DNA of 64,000 nucleotides from Azovibrio restrictus DSM 23866. Lineage in GTDB: Bacteria; Pseudomonadota; Gammaproteobacteria; Burkholderiales; Rhodocyclaceae. Position 1 is the first letter of the stretch, and each line of letters opens with the position of its first letter. The stretch lies in NCBI RefSeq assembly GCF_000429665.1, contig NZ_AUCH01000013.1, positions 99,179-163,178 on the forward strand, given 5' to 3'. Made by a program: the position numbers and the translations under genes. Shown piece after piece: positions 15,838-23,246 of the stretch. The notes beneath the pieces were generated by a model that saw only the letters and a program-made list of their open reading frames with translations, was not told the DNA's origin and made no database searches.

Positions 15838-15897
15838 GCTTCCCCTGGGGAAGCAGGAACCCCTGGGGGTTCCGGATACGACGCCGGCAAGCCGGCG
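15838..15897. repeat. Three consecutive palindromes downstream of acs
   Basis: Within 60 bp lie GCTTCCCC/GGGGAAGC (15838-15854), GGAACCCC/GGGGTTCC (15856-15873) and CGCCGGC/GCCGGCG (15882-15897). They start about 40 bp after the acs stop codon in its direction of transcription. No T-run follows, so these are not standard terminators; mRNA 3'-end stabilisation or protein binding is possible. Confidence 0.5.
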
Positions 15898-15935
15898 GCC
15901 GGAAGCTGCCCGGAGGCAGCCCCGGCCTGGGACCA

Positions 15936-17903
15936 TCAACCCTTCAGCTGCTCCAGGATGGCCGGGTTTTCCAGGGTGGAGGTGTCCTGGGTGACTTCCT
16001 CGCCCTTGGCCAGGGAACGCAGCAGACGGCGCATGATCTTGCCGGAACGGGTCTTGGGCAGGTTCTCGCCGAAGCGGATGTCCTTGGGCTTGGCGATGGG
16101 GCCGATTTCCTTGCCCACCCAGTCCTGCAGCTCCTTGATCACCTTCTTGGCCTCGTCGCCGGTGGGACGGGCGCCCTTGAGCACCACGAAGGCGCAGATG
16201 GCTTCACCGGTCAGGTCGTCGGGACGACCCACCACGGCGGCCTCGGCCACCTTCTCGTGAGCCACCAGGGCGGATTCGATTTCCATGGTGCCCATGCGGT
16301 GACCGGAAACGTTCAGCACATCGTCGATACGGCCGGTGATGGTGAAGTAGCCGGTCTTGGCGTCACGGATGGCACCGTCGCCCGCCAGGTACAGGGTACC
16401 GCCCAGATCCTCGGGGTAGTAGGACTTCTTGAAGCGCTCGGGATCGCCGTAGATGGTGCGGATCATGGAAGGCCAGGGCTTCTTGACCACCAGGATGCCG
16501 CCCTGCCCCCAGGGCACGTCGGAACCGGTCTCGTCCACCACTGCGGCCTGGATGCCGGGGAACGGCAGGGTGCAGGAACCAGGCACCAGGGGGGTGGCAC
16601 CAGGCATGGGGGTGATCATGTGGCCGCCGGTCTCGGTCTGCCAGAAGGTATCGACGATGGGGCAACGGCCGCCACCCACGTTCTGGTGGTACCACTCCCA
16701 GGCGGCAGGGTTGATGGGCTCACCCACGGAACCCAGCAGGCGCAGGCTGGACAGGTCGTACTTCTTGGGATGCACGGCCTCGTTGGTGTCCGCCGCCTTG
16801 ATCAGGGAACGGATGGCGGTGGGCGCGGTGTAGAAGATGCTGGCCTTGTGGTCCTGGATCATCTTCCAGAAACGCCCTGCATCGGGATAGGTGGGCACGC
16901 CCTCGAACACCACTTCGGTGGCGCCGCAGGCCAGGGGGCCATAGGTGATGTAGGTGTGGCCCGTGACCCAGCCGATGTCGGCCGTACACCAGAAGACATC
17001 GGCAGGCTTGATGTCGAAGCTGTACTTCATGGTCATGATGGCCTGCAGCAGGTAGCCGCCGGTGGAATGCTGCACGCCCTTGGGCTTGCCGGTGGAACCG
17101 GAGGTGTAGAGCAGGAACAGGGGATGTTCAGCTTCGACCCACTCGGGTTCGCAGGTTTCCGGCTGGGAAGCCAGCACCTCGTGGAGCCACTGGTCGCGGC
17201 CGGCGGTCATGGAGACTTCGCCGCCGGTGCGCTTGAAGACGATCACGTTCTTGACGGATTCGCAGCCGCCCAGGGAGAAGGCTTCGTCGGCGATGGGCTT
17301 CAGGGGAATGGACTTGCCGCCACGGAACTGGCCATCGGAGGTGATCAGGCAGACGGCACCGGCATCGTTGATGCGGTCACGCAGGGACTGGGCGGAGAAG
17401 CCGCCGAACACCACGGAATGGGTGGCGCCGATGCGGGCACAAGCCTGCATGGCAACAATGCCTTCCACGGTCATGGGCAGGTAGATGACGACGCGGTCAC
17501 CCTTCTTGACCCCCATGGACTTGAGGGCGTTGGCCATCTTGCAGACCTTGGAGAGCAGTTCCTTGTAGGAGACCTTGGTCACCTGGCCGTCATCGGCTTC
17601 GAAGATGATGGCGGTCTTGTCGCCGTTGCCGGCCTCGACATTGCGATCCAGGCAGTTGTAGGAAACGTTCAGCTTGCCGTCGGTGAACCACTTGTAGAAA
17701 GGAGCTTCGGATTCGTCCAGCACCTTGGTGAAAGGGGTTTGCCAGGTGATCAGTTCCCGCGCATGGCGGGCCCAATAGCCTTCGTAATCCTTTTCTGCCT
17801 CCGCGCACAGTGCCTTGTAGGCATCCATCCCGGAAACGGCGGCATTCTTCACGAACTCGGGGGACGGATAGTAGAGCTGCACGGATTCATTCGACATAGA
17901 CAT
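15936..17903 (-). CDS. acs: Acetyl-CoA synthetase (AMP-forming)
   Basis: Converts acetate, ATP and CoA to acetyl-CoA through acetyl-AMP in the cytosol. The 655-residue length is typical. Visible motifs are the P-loop-like YTSGSTGKPKG, the WQTETGG acyl-binding segment, the hinge GRIDDVLNVSGHR, and the C-terminal RSGKIMRR with catalytic Lys622, the residue acetylated by Pat and restored by sirtuin deacetylases in other bacteria. A Pat homologue is encoded at 34809-37502. A second in-frame ATG two codons downstream has better spacing to the GGAG site. It heads the acetate locus, upstream of the CrbS-type kinase that controls acs in Vibrio. Confidence 0.97.
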   Translation of the reverse strand: MSMSNESVQLYYPSPEFVKNAAVSGMDAYKALCAEAEKDYEGYWARHARELITWQTPFTKVLDESEAPFYKWFTDGKLNVSYNCLDRNVEAGNGDKTAIIFEADDGQVTKVSYKELLSKVCKMANALKSMGVKKGDRVVIYLPMTVEGIVAMQACARIGATHSVVFGGFSAQSLRDRINDAGAVCLITSDGQFRGGKSIPLKPIADEAFSLGGCESVKNVIVFKRTGGEVSMTAGRDQWLHEVLASQPETCEPEWVEAEHPLFLLYTSGSTGKPKGVQHSTGGYLLQAIMTMKYSFDIKPADVFWCTADIGWVTGHTYITYGPLACGATEVVFEGVPTYPDAGRFWKMIQDHKASIFYTAPTAIRSLIKAADTNEAVHPKKYDLSSLRLLGSVGEPINPAAWEWYHQNVGGGRCPIVDTFWQTETGGHMITPMPGATPLVPGSCTLPFPGIQAAVVDETGSDVPWGQGGILVVKKPWPSMIRTIYGDPERFKKSYYPEDLGGTLYLAGDGAIRDAKTGYFTITGRIDDVLNVSGHRMGTMEIESALVAHEKVAEAAVVGRPDDLTGEAICAFVVLKGARPTGDEAKKVIKELQDWVGKEIGPIAKPKDIRFGENLPKTRSGKIMRRLLRSLAKGEEVTQDTSTLENPAILEQLKG

Positions 17904-18132
17904 TCTCCTCTGCGGTATGGGTATCGGGTGATGCTTCGAGTGAGCTGCAACAAGCAGCGCGCTTGCGCAACATTAGACGCGGATAATCTTACAGAGCCCT
18001 TACATATTCACGCTGCAGCGCAGCATTGGCGCGGCTTTCCGGACCCCGCCCCCAAGCCGGGCAAGGCCGCGGTGTACCTGGGGTGACGTGGTAAACTTCC
18101 GCGTCCTTTTCTTGTCTTTTTCGCCCCATAAA

Positions 18133-18657
18133 ATGAAAACTACCGAAACCCCCATGGAGAAATTCATCTTCTGGAGCCGCTGGATTCAGGCCCCCCTGTA
18201 TCTGGGCCTGATCGTCGCCCAGGGCGTCTATGTCTATCACTTCTTCCATGAGCTGCTGCACCTGGTGCTGCACGTGGGCAGCCTCACCGAAGTGGACGTG
18301 ATGCTGATCGTGCTAGGGCTCATCGACGTGGTGATGATCGCCAACCTGCTGATCATGGTCATCATCGGCGGCTACGAAACCTTCGTTTCCCGGCTCAACC
18401 TGGAAAACCACCCGGACCAGCCCGAATGGCTGTCCCACGTCAATGCAGGCGTGCTGAAGATCAAGCTATCTACCGCCATCATCAGCATCTCTTCCATCCA
18501 CCTGCTGAAAACCTTCATCAATGCCGGCAACCTGCCTGAGCACACCATCCAATGGCAGGTGATCATCCACCTGGTATTCATCATTTCGGCCATGGCCATG
18601 GCCTACACGGACAGGCTGATGAACCAGTCCGTGCATCTGGCCAAGGGCAACCACTGA
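18133..18657 (+). CDS. YqhA/UPF0114 family membrane protein
   Basis: A 174-residue inner-membrane protein with four predicted helices (about 20-42, 60-85, 112-134 and 142-160), beginning MEKFIFWSRWIQAPLYLGL after a short N-terminal extension and including the conserved LIMVIIGGYETFVSRL block of the UPF0114 (YqhA) family. Function is unknown. It is divergent from acs (229-nt gap, no other gene seen) and 35 nt upstream of the class I fumarase on the same strand, so the two may be co-transcribed. The start could instead be the ATG at 18154; neither has a strong ribosome site. Confidence 0.85.
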   Translation: MKTTETPMEKFIFWSRWIQAPLYLGLIVAQGVYVYHFFHELLHLVLHVGSLTEVDVMLIVLGLIDVVMIANLLIMVIIGGYETFVSRLNLENHPDQPEWLSHVNAGVLKIKLSTAIISISSIHLLKTFINAGNLPEHTIQWQVIIHLVFIISAMAMAYTDRLMNQSVHLAKGNH

Positions 18658-18692
18658 GCAACGCAGCAGACGCCAATAACGGAGAAAACCAT

Positions 18693-20225
18693 ATGACGAC
18701 GATACGCCAGGAAGACCTGATCCAGTCCATCGCGGACGCTTTCCAGTACATCAGCTACTACCACCCCCTGGACTACATCAAGGCCCTGGGCGAAGCCTAC
18801 GAGCGTGAGGAATCCCCTGCCGCCAAGGACGCCATTGCCCAGATCCTGACCAACTCCCGCATGGCCGCCGAAGGCCACCGCCCCATCTGCCAGGACACCG
18901 GTATCGGCATGGTCTTCCTCAAGGTCGGCATGAACGTCCGCTGGGACGACGCCACCATGAGCCTGCAGGAAATGGTCAATGAAGGCGTACGCCGCGCCTA
19001 CGCCAACCCGGACAACCCCCTGCGCGCCTCCGTGCTGGCCGACCCGGCCGGCGCCCGCAAGAACACCAAGGACAACACCCCGGCCGTGGTGCACTTCGAG
19101 ATCGTTCCCGGCGACCACGTGGAAGTGATCTGCGCCGCCAAGGGCGGCGGCTCCGAAGCCAAGTCCAAGTTCGCCATGCTCAACCCCTCCGACGACCTGG
19201 TGGACTGGGTTCTGCACAAGATTCCGGAAATGGGCGCCGGCTGGTGCCCCCCCGGCATCATCGGCATCGGCATCGGCGGCACCCCCGAGAAGGCCATGCT
19301 GCTGGCCAAGGAATCCATCATGGCCCCGGTGGACATCCATGACCTGCAGGACAAGGCCAAGAGCGGCGCCAAGCTGACCCGGGCCGAAGAGCTGCGCCTG
19401 GAGCTGTACGAGAAGGTGAATGCCCTGGGCGTCGGCGCCCAAGGCCTGGGCGGCCTCACCACCGTGCTCGACGTCAAGGTGCTGGACTACCCCTGCCACG
19501 CCGCCAACCTGCCCGTGGCCCTGGTGCCCAACTGCGCCGCCACCCGCCATTGCCATTTCCATCTGGATGGTTCCGGTCCGGCCAAGCTGGAAGTGCCCAA
19601 GCTGGAAGACTGGCCCGCCGTGACCTGGACCCCGGACCTGAAGGCCGCCACCCAGGTCAATCTGGATACCCTGACCAAGGAAGAAGTGGCCTCCTGGAAG
19701 CCGGGCCAGAAGCTGCTGCTCAACGGCAAGATGCTGACCGGCCGCGATGCCGCCCATAAGCGCATCGCCGACATGCTAGCCAAGGGCGAGAAGCTGCCGG
19801 TGGACTTCACCAACCGGGTCATCTACTACGTCGGCCCCGTGGACCCGGTGCGCGATGAAGTGGTCGGCCCCGCCGGCCCCACCACCGCCACCCGCATGGA
19901 CAAGTTCACCCGCATGATGCTGGAGAAGACCGGCCTCATCTCCATGATCGGCAAGTCCGAGCGCGGCCCCGTCGCCATCGAGGCCATCAAGGACAACAAG
20001 TCCGCCTACCTGATGGCCGTGGGCGGTGCCGCCTACCTGGTGGCCAAGGCCATCAAGAGCGCCAAGGTGGTGGGCTTTGCCGACCTGGGCATGGAAGCCA
20101 TCTACGAGTTCGAGGTGCAGAACATGCCCGTCACCGTGGCCGTGGATTCCTCCGGCACCAGCGTGCATGAGACCGGCCCCAAGGAATGGCAGGTCAAGAT
20201 CGGCAAGATCCCGGTCAAAGCCTGA
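18693..20225 (+). CDS. fumA: Fumarate hydratase, class I (iron-sulfur)
   Basis: Catalyses reversible hydration of fumarate to malate in the TCA cycle. The 510-residue length fits the single-chain class I type with a [4Fe-4S] cluster. The likely cluster cysteines are in ICQDTG, AGWCPPG and PNCAATRH; the C-terminal swivelling domain contains the VGPVDP and GKSERGP motifs. A GGAG site precedes the ATG at 18693 (the reading frame is open further upstream). It is followed by a strong terminator. It links acetate assimilation (acs) with the TCA cycle, although the adjacency may be incidental. Confidence 0.95.
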   Translation: MTTIRQEDLIQSIADAFQYISYYHPLDYIKALGEAYEREESPAAKDAIAQILTNSRMAAEGHRPICQDTGIGMVFLKVGMNVRWDDATMSLQEMVNEGVRRAYANPDNPLRASVLADPAGARKNTKDNTPAVVHFEIVPGDHVEVICAAKGGGSEAKSKFAMLNPSDDLVDWVLHKIPEMGAGWCPPGIIGIGIGGTPEKAMLLAKESIMAPVDIHDLQDKAKSGAKLTRAEELRLELYEKVNALGVGAQGLGGLTTVLDVKVLDYPCHAANLPVALVPNCAATRHCHFHLDGSGPAKLEVPKLEDWPAVTWTPDLKAATQVNLDTLTKEEVASWKPGQKLLLNGKMLTGRDAAHKRIADMLAKGEKLPVDFTNRVIYYVGPVDPVRDEVVGPAGPTTATRMDKFTRMMLEKTGLISMIGKSERGPVAIEAIKDNKSAYLMAVGGAAYLVAKAIKSAKVVGFADLGMEAIYEFEVQNMPVTVAVDSSGTSVHETGPKEWQVKIGKIPVKA

Positions 20226-20247
20226 TTCCCCGCCCCCGCTTCACCCC

Positions 20248-20278
20248 AAGGCCCGTCCCCGCCCGGACGGGCCTTTTT
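20248..20278 (+). terminator. Rho-independent terminator of fumarase
   Basis: GGCCCGTCC (20250-20258) pairs perfectly with GGACGGGCC (20265-20273) around a 6-nt loop, flanked by AA/TT and followed by five T. It begins 24 nt after the fumarase stop codon. Confidence 0.92.
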
Positions 20279-20290
20279 CATGGCGGCGGC

Positions 20291-21052
20291 TCAAACGCCC
20301 AGGTGGCGCACCAGGGCGGCCAAATCGTCGAAGACCCCATCGGGCCGCACCAGGGGATGGGTTTCGTCCCCCGGCCTGAACTTGCCGGTACGCACCAGAA
20401 ACCCCCGAATACCCGCCCCCTGGGCGCCGCCGATGTCGTCCAGCAAATCGTCCCCCACCAGAATCGCCTCCTCGGCGCCCACCTGCAGTTCCGTCAGGGC
20501 CGCCTCAAAAAAGGCCCGGGCCGGCTTGCCGACAATCTCCGCCTCGACCCCGGCGCTGAACTCCAGCCCCTTGACGAAGGCCCCCATGTCCAGGGAAAGC
20601 CCGTCCGGCTCCATGAAGTAGCGGTTGCAGGCCATGGCCATGAAGGCGGCGCCCCGGTCCAGGAGCCGGAAAGCCCGGTTCAGGGCTTCGTAGGTAAAAG
20701 CATGACCCGCATCCCCCAGCACCACCACGTCCGGGTCTTCGGCGTTCGCCCCCATTTCCCCGGCGATGTCCGGATGCACCAGCCAATGGGGCCGCAAGCC
20801 CCGCTGCCGCACCAGGCTCCGGGCCGCCAGGGCGGCCGTCTGGATTTCCCCGGCTGCAATGGCAAACCCCATGGCCCGCAAACGGCTCAGGATCAGCGTG
20901 CTGGGCGCACGGGTGGTATTGGTCAGGAAACGCAGCCGCAGGCCGGCGGCACGCAAACGGGCCAGGGCCGCCACGGAGCCGGGCAGGGCCTGGTCCCCCG
21001 TATGCAGCACCCCGGCCAGATCAATGAGCAAAGCTTTGGGAAAGGCGCTCAT
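20291..21052 (-). CDS. HAD-superfamily IIA phosphatase (LHPP/HDHD2-like)
   Basis: A 253-residue hydrolase with HAD motif I as LLIDLAGVLHTGD (nucleophile Asp10), motif II as FLTNTTRAP, the class IIA cap (about 75-180) and motifs III/IV as GKPARAFFEAAL and LVGDDLLDDIGGA. The third residue of motif I is Ala instead of the usual Asp, as in LHPP/HDHD2-type members, which can act on phospho-lysine, phospho-histidine or pyrophosphate. The start is the ATG at 21052 with AGGAG in front. It faces the fumarase convergently and the RidA gene divergently. Substrate is unknown. Confidence 0.85.
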   Translation of the reverse strand: MSAFPKALLIDLAGVLHTGDQALPGSVAALARLRAAGLRLRFLTNTTRAPSTLILSRLRAMGFAIAAGEIQTAALAARSLVRQRGLRPHWLVHPDIAGEMGANAEDPDVVVLGDAGHAFTYEALNRAFRLLDRGAAFMAMACNRYFMEPDGLSLDMGAFVKGLEFSAGVEAEIVGKPARAFFEAALTELQVGAEEAILVGDDLLDDIGGAQGAGIRGFLVRTGKFRPGDETHPLVRPDGVFDDLAALVRHLGV

Positions 21053-21207
21053 GGCAGGTTCTCCTGAAATCATTGGGGCAAGCGGAGGGATGGAAACATC
21101 CCGGGACCTTGAAGTCCAGCCCCCGGGAGCGGTACCCTGGGCCCCGCCCCCCGGGCTTGCCCCGCTTTCTTCCGAAATATCCCACCATGAACGGACATCA
21201 AGACACA

Positions 21208-21573
21208 ATGAAAATTCAGCGCCATGGAACCACCCGCCGCTACTCCGACAGCGTCAGTCATGCCGGCAGCGTCTATCTGGTGGAGGTCCCCCAGAGTACC
21301 GAGGCCGACATCCGCACCCAGACCCGGGAGGTCCTGGACAGCCTGGAGCGGCTCCTGGCCCAGGCCGGCAGCGACAAGAGCCGGCTGCTGCTGGCCACCA
21401 TCTACCTGCGCAACATGGAAGACTACGATGCCATGAACGAACTCTGGGATACCTGGATTCCCGAGGGCTGCGCCCCTGCCCGGGCCTGCATCCAGGCCAA
21501 GCTGGCTCACCCCGGTTACAGAATAGAAGTGGTGCTCATCGCTGCAAGCATCCCGGACAGTCCCGCGGGATAA
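21208..21573 (+). CDS. RidA (YjgF/UK114) family protein
   Basis: A 121-residue protein of the RidA family, which typically hydrolyses reactive enamines and imines (for example 2-aminoacrylate) formed by PLP enzymes. The order VYLVEVPQ, DIRTQTREVLDSLERLLAQAGSDKSRLLLATIYL, MNELWDTW and a late CIQAKLA block follows the family. The canonical Arg that binds the carboxylate (in PARxCIQ-like context) is present as APARACIQ. Its ATG (21208) is one of two nearby options. It is divergent from the HAD phosphatase. Confidence 0.88.
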   Translation: MKIQRHGTTRRYSDSVSHAGSVYLVEVPQSTEADIRTQTREVLDSLERLLAQAGSDKSRLLLATIYLRNMEDYDAMNELWDTWIPEGCAPARACIQAKLAHPGYRIEVVLIAASIPDSPAG

Positions 21574-21628
21574 CTTTTCCCATCCGTACTCCAGGCCCCG
21601 GCCTGCTGGAAACGAAACCGCGCTGCGT

Positions 21629-22603
21629 TCAGGCGAGTTCGCTGTGGCGCGCCTTCCCCGGCGTATGCTGCAGCCCCTCGCCATGAATCTGGACCCGTCC
21701 CCCACCTGCCGCCATGGCGGCCTCCATGCGTCCCAGCGCCAGGGCCAGCAGGGCCTCACCGGAAATCATGCCATCTTCGGGACGGCTGGCCGCACCGGAA
21801 CTGATGGTGAGCTGCACGGGTTTGCCGCGCACCACGATCTGGGCATTGGCCAGACTCCTGGCCACCCGCTTGGCAAAAGCCTCGCACTGATCCAGCCGGG
21901 AAGAGCGGGTTGCAATGGCAAAACGACCGGCGCCATGGTGGCCCATGAAATCACTGGCGCCGATCTTGCCCTGGACCAGGCGGGCAAATTTCTCGGCGAT
22001 ACGGCTGGCCGTGCTCTTGCCCAGGTGATCCACCAGGCCGCTGTATCCATCCACGCCAAACACCAGCACCGCGCCCAGATCTCCGACCCGGGCGAACATG
22101 CGCCGCACCCCTTCCTCGAACAAGGAGGCCGAGAGCAGCCCCGTATCCCGGAAGTGCACCACCGGCTTGCCCTCTTTGGCAGTGGCCGCCAGCCGGACAG
22201 GCTCGACGGAAGGCGATGCTTCCTGGGCGGCAGCGGTTTTCTGGGCCTGGAGCAGGGGCAGGATTTCCCACTTTCCCATGCCGTTGAGGATGAAATCCGT
22301 GACGCCCAGCTTGCGGGCTTCATCGGTGATTTCCTCGATCCGCGTCTCGGAGCCGATGAGATAGAAGGGAATGTGCTTGAGGCGCTGGAGCCGGTTGCGA
22401 CGCAGCCGTTCGAGCAGGTCCAGGCCACTGAGACGGGGAATGTCCGGCCCGGCAATCACCGCCACCACATCATGGTCGAGCACCAGGGTCTGCCAGGCCG
22501 ACTCGCCGTCCAGCACCTCAAGAACCTTGAACTGTTCCTCCAGGTGGCGAGACAGGGTTGCCCGTATAACCCTGGACTGATGCACAAGCAGAATGTTACC
22601 CAT
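21629..22603 (-). CDS. Degenerate receiver-GGDEF two-domain protein
   Basis: A 324-residue protein with an N-terminal response-regulator fold (about 1-120) and a C-terminal GGDEF-type fold (about 165-300). Both active sites look lost: in the receiver the acidic pair is absent (LLVHQSRV) and the phospho-acceptor Asp is replaced by Gly in IAGPDIPRL; the GGDEF loop reads GAGRF. It therefore probably acts as a binding or scaffold protein in c-di-GMP or other signalling rather than as a cyclase. The ATG at 22603 is used. It lies 3' of the tRNA-Val terminator on the same strand. Confidence 0.75.
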   Translation of the reverse strand: MGNILLVHQSRVIRATLSRHLEEQFKVLEVLDGESAWQTLVLDHDVVAVIAGPDIPRLSGLDLLERLRRNRLQRLKHIPFYLIGSETRIEEITDEARKLGVTDFILNGMGKWEILPLLQAQKTAAAQEASPSVEPVRLAATAKEGKPVVHFRDTGLLSASLFEEGVRRMFARVGDLGAVLVFGVDGYSGLVDHLGKSTASRIAEKFARLVQGKIGASDFMGHHGAGRFAIATRSSRLDQCEAFAKRVARSLANAQIVVRGKPVQLTISSGAASRPEDGMISGEALLALALGRMEAAMAAGGGRVQIHGEGLQHTPGKARHSELA

Positions 22604-22673
22604 GAGCCAAGATCGATCCAGCAAATGTTGTGATTATGCTATCCAAATCCCGGAAAAGCCAGCATTCCCCCTG

Positions 22674-22715
22674 TTTTAACAAAACAAAAGGGAGTTAGCC
22701 TGAGCTAACTCCCTT
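22674..22715 (-). terminator. Rho-independent terminator after hupB/tRNA-Val
   Basis: Twelve perfect pairs (22688-22699 with 22704-22715) with a 4-nt loop are followed, in the minus direction, by TTGTTTTGTT. The hairpin starts 6 nt after the encoded CCA of tRNA-Val. Confidence 0.92.
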
Positions 22716-22721
22716 CGGATC

Positions 22722-22797
22722 TGGTGGGTGCTGACGGGGTCGAACCGCCGACATTCGCCTTGTAAGGGCGACGCTCTACCAACTGAGCTAAGCACCC
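22722..22797 (-). tRNA. tRNA-Val (anticodon TAC)
   Basis: A 76-nt cloverleaf: acceptor GGGTGCT/AGCACCC, anticodon loop CTTACAA (anticodon TAC), T-loop GTTCGACC, and an encoded CCA (22722-22724). Its 5' end is only 8 nt downstream of the hupB stop codon, so it is almost certainly processed from the hupB transcript. Confidence 0.97.
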
Positions 22798-22805
22798 GAA
22801 GCAGA

Positions 22806-23078
22806 TTAGTTTACAGCATCCTTGAGCGCTTTGCCAGCACGGAATTTGGGGACCTTGGCGGACTTGATCTTGATGGTGGCGCCAGTGCGGGGATTGCGGC
22901 CACTCCGGGCGGCCCGTTCACCCACGTAGAAGGTGCCAAAACCCACCAGGGTCAGCATCTCGCCATCCTTGAGAGCCTTGGTCACTGCAGCAACGGTTGC
23001 ATCCAGCGCACGACCGGCAGCAGCTTTGGAAATATCAGCTTCTGCAGCAATCGCATCAATCAGTTCGGATTTATTCAC
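22806..23078 (-). CDS. hupB: Nucleoid protein HU-beta
   Basis: A 90-residue HU protein that bends DNA and organises the nucleoid as a dimer. It begins MNKSELIDAIA and contains the DNA-binding beta-arm signature GRNPRTGATIKI. GAGGGGG precedes the ATG. As in E. coli, it lies directly downstream of lon, with its own promoter (23132-23161), and a tRNA-Val shares its transcript. Confidence 0.97.
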   Translation of the reverse strand: MNKSELIDAIAAEADISKAAAGRALDATVAAVTKALKDGEMLTLVGFGTFYVGERAARSGRNPRTGATIKIKSAKVPKFRAGKALKDAVN

Positions 23079-23131
23079 TTAAACCCCCTCTTTGGTTTGA
23101 ATGGGAAACGGATCTACCACCTGCACGGCAC

Positions 23132-23161
23132 GTTATAGCCCCCCAAAAACCCTGGTGTCAA
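23132..23161 (-). promoter_or_regulatory. Sigma-70 promoter of hupB
   Basis: A perfect TTGACA -35 (23156-23161 on the minus strand) is spaced 18 nt from TATAAC (23132-23137), about 54 nt before the hupB ATG. Expected to drive hupB and the trailing tRNA-Val. Confidence 0.8.
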
Positions 23162-23246
23162 GCGGATTCAGGGGGGGCAGCGCGACATTCGGGCCGTTGA
23201 AAATGCTACAACAACAGTAAGGTCCGGAATAGCCCAAATGCAAAAT

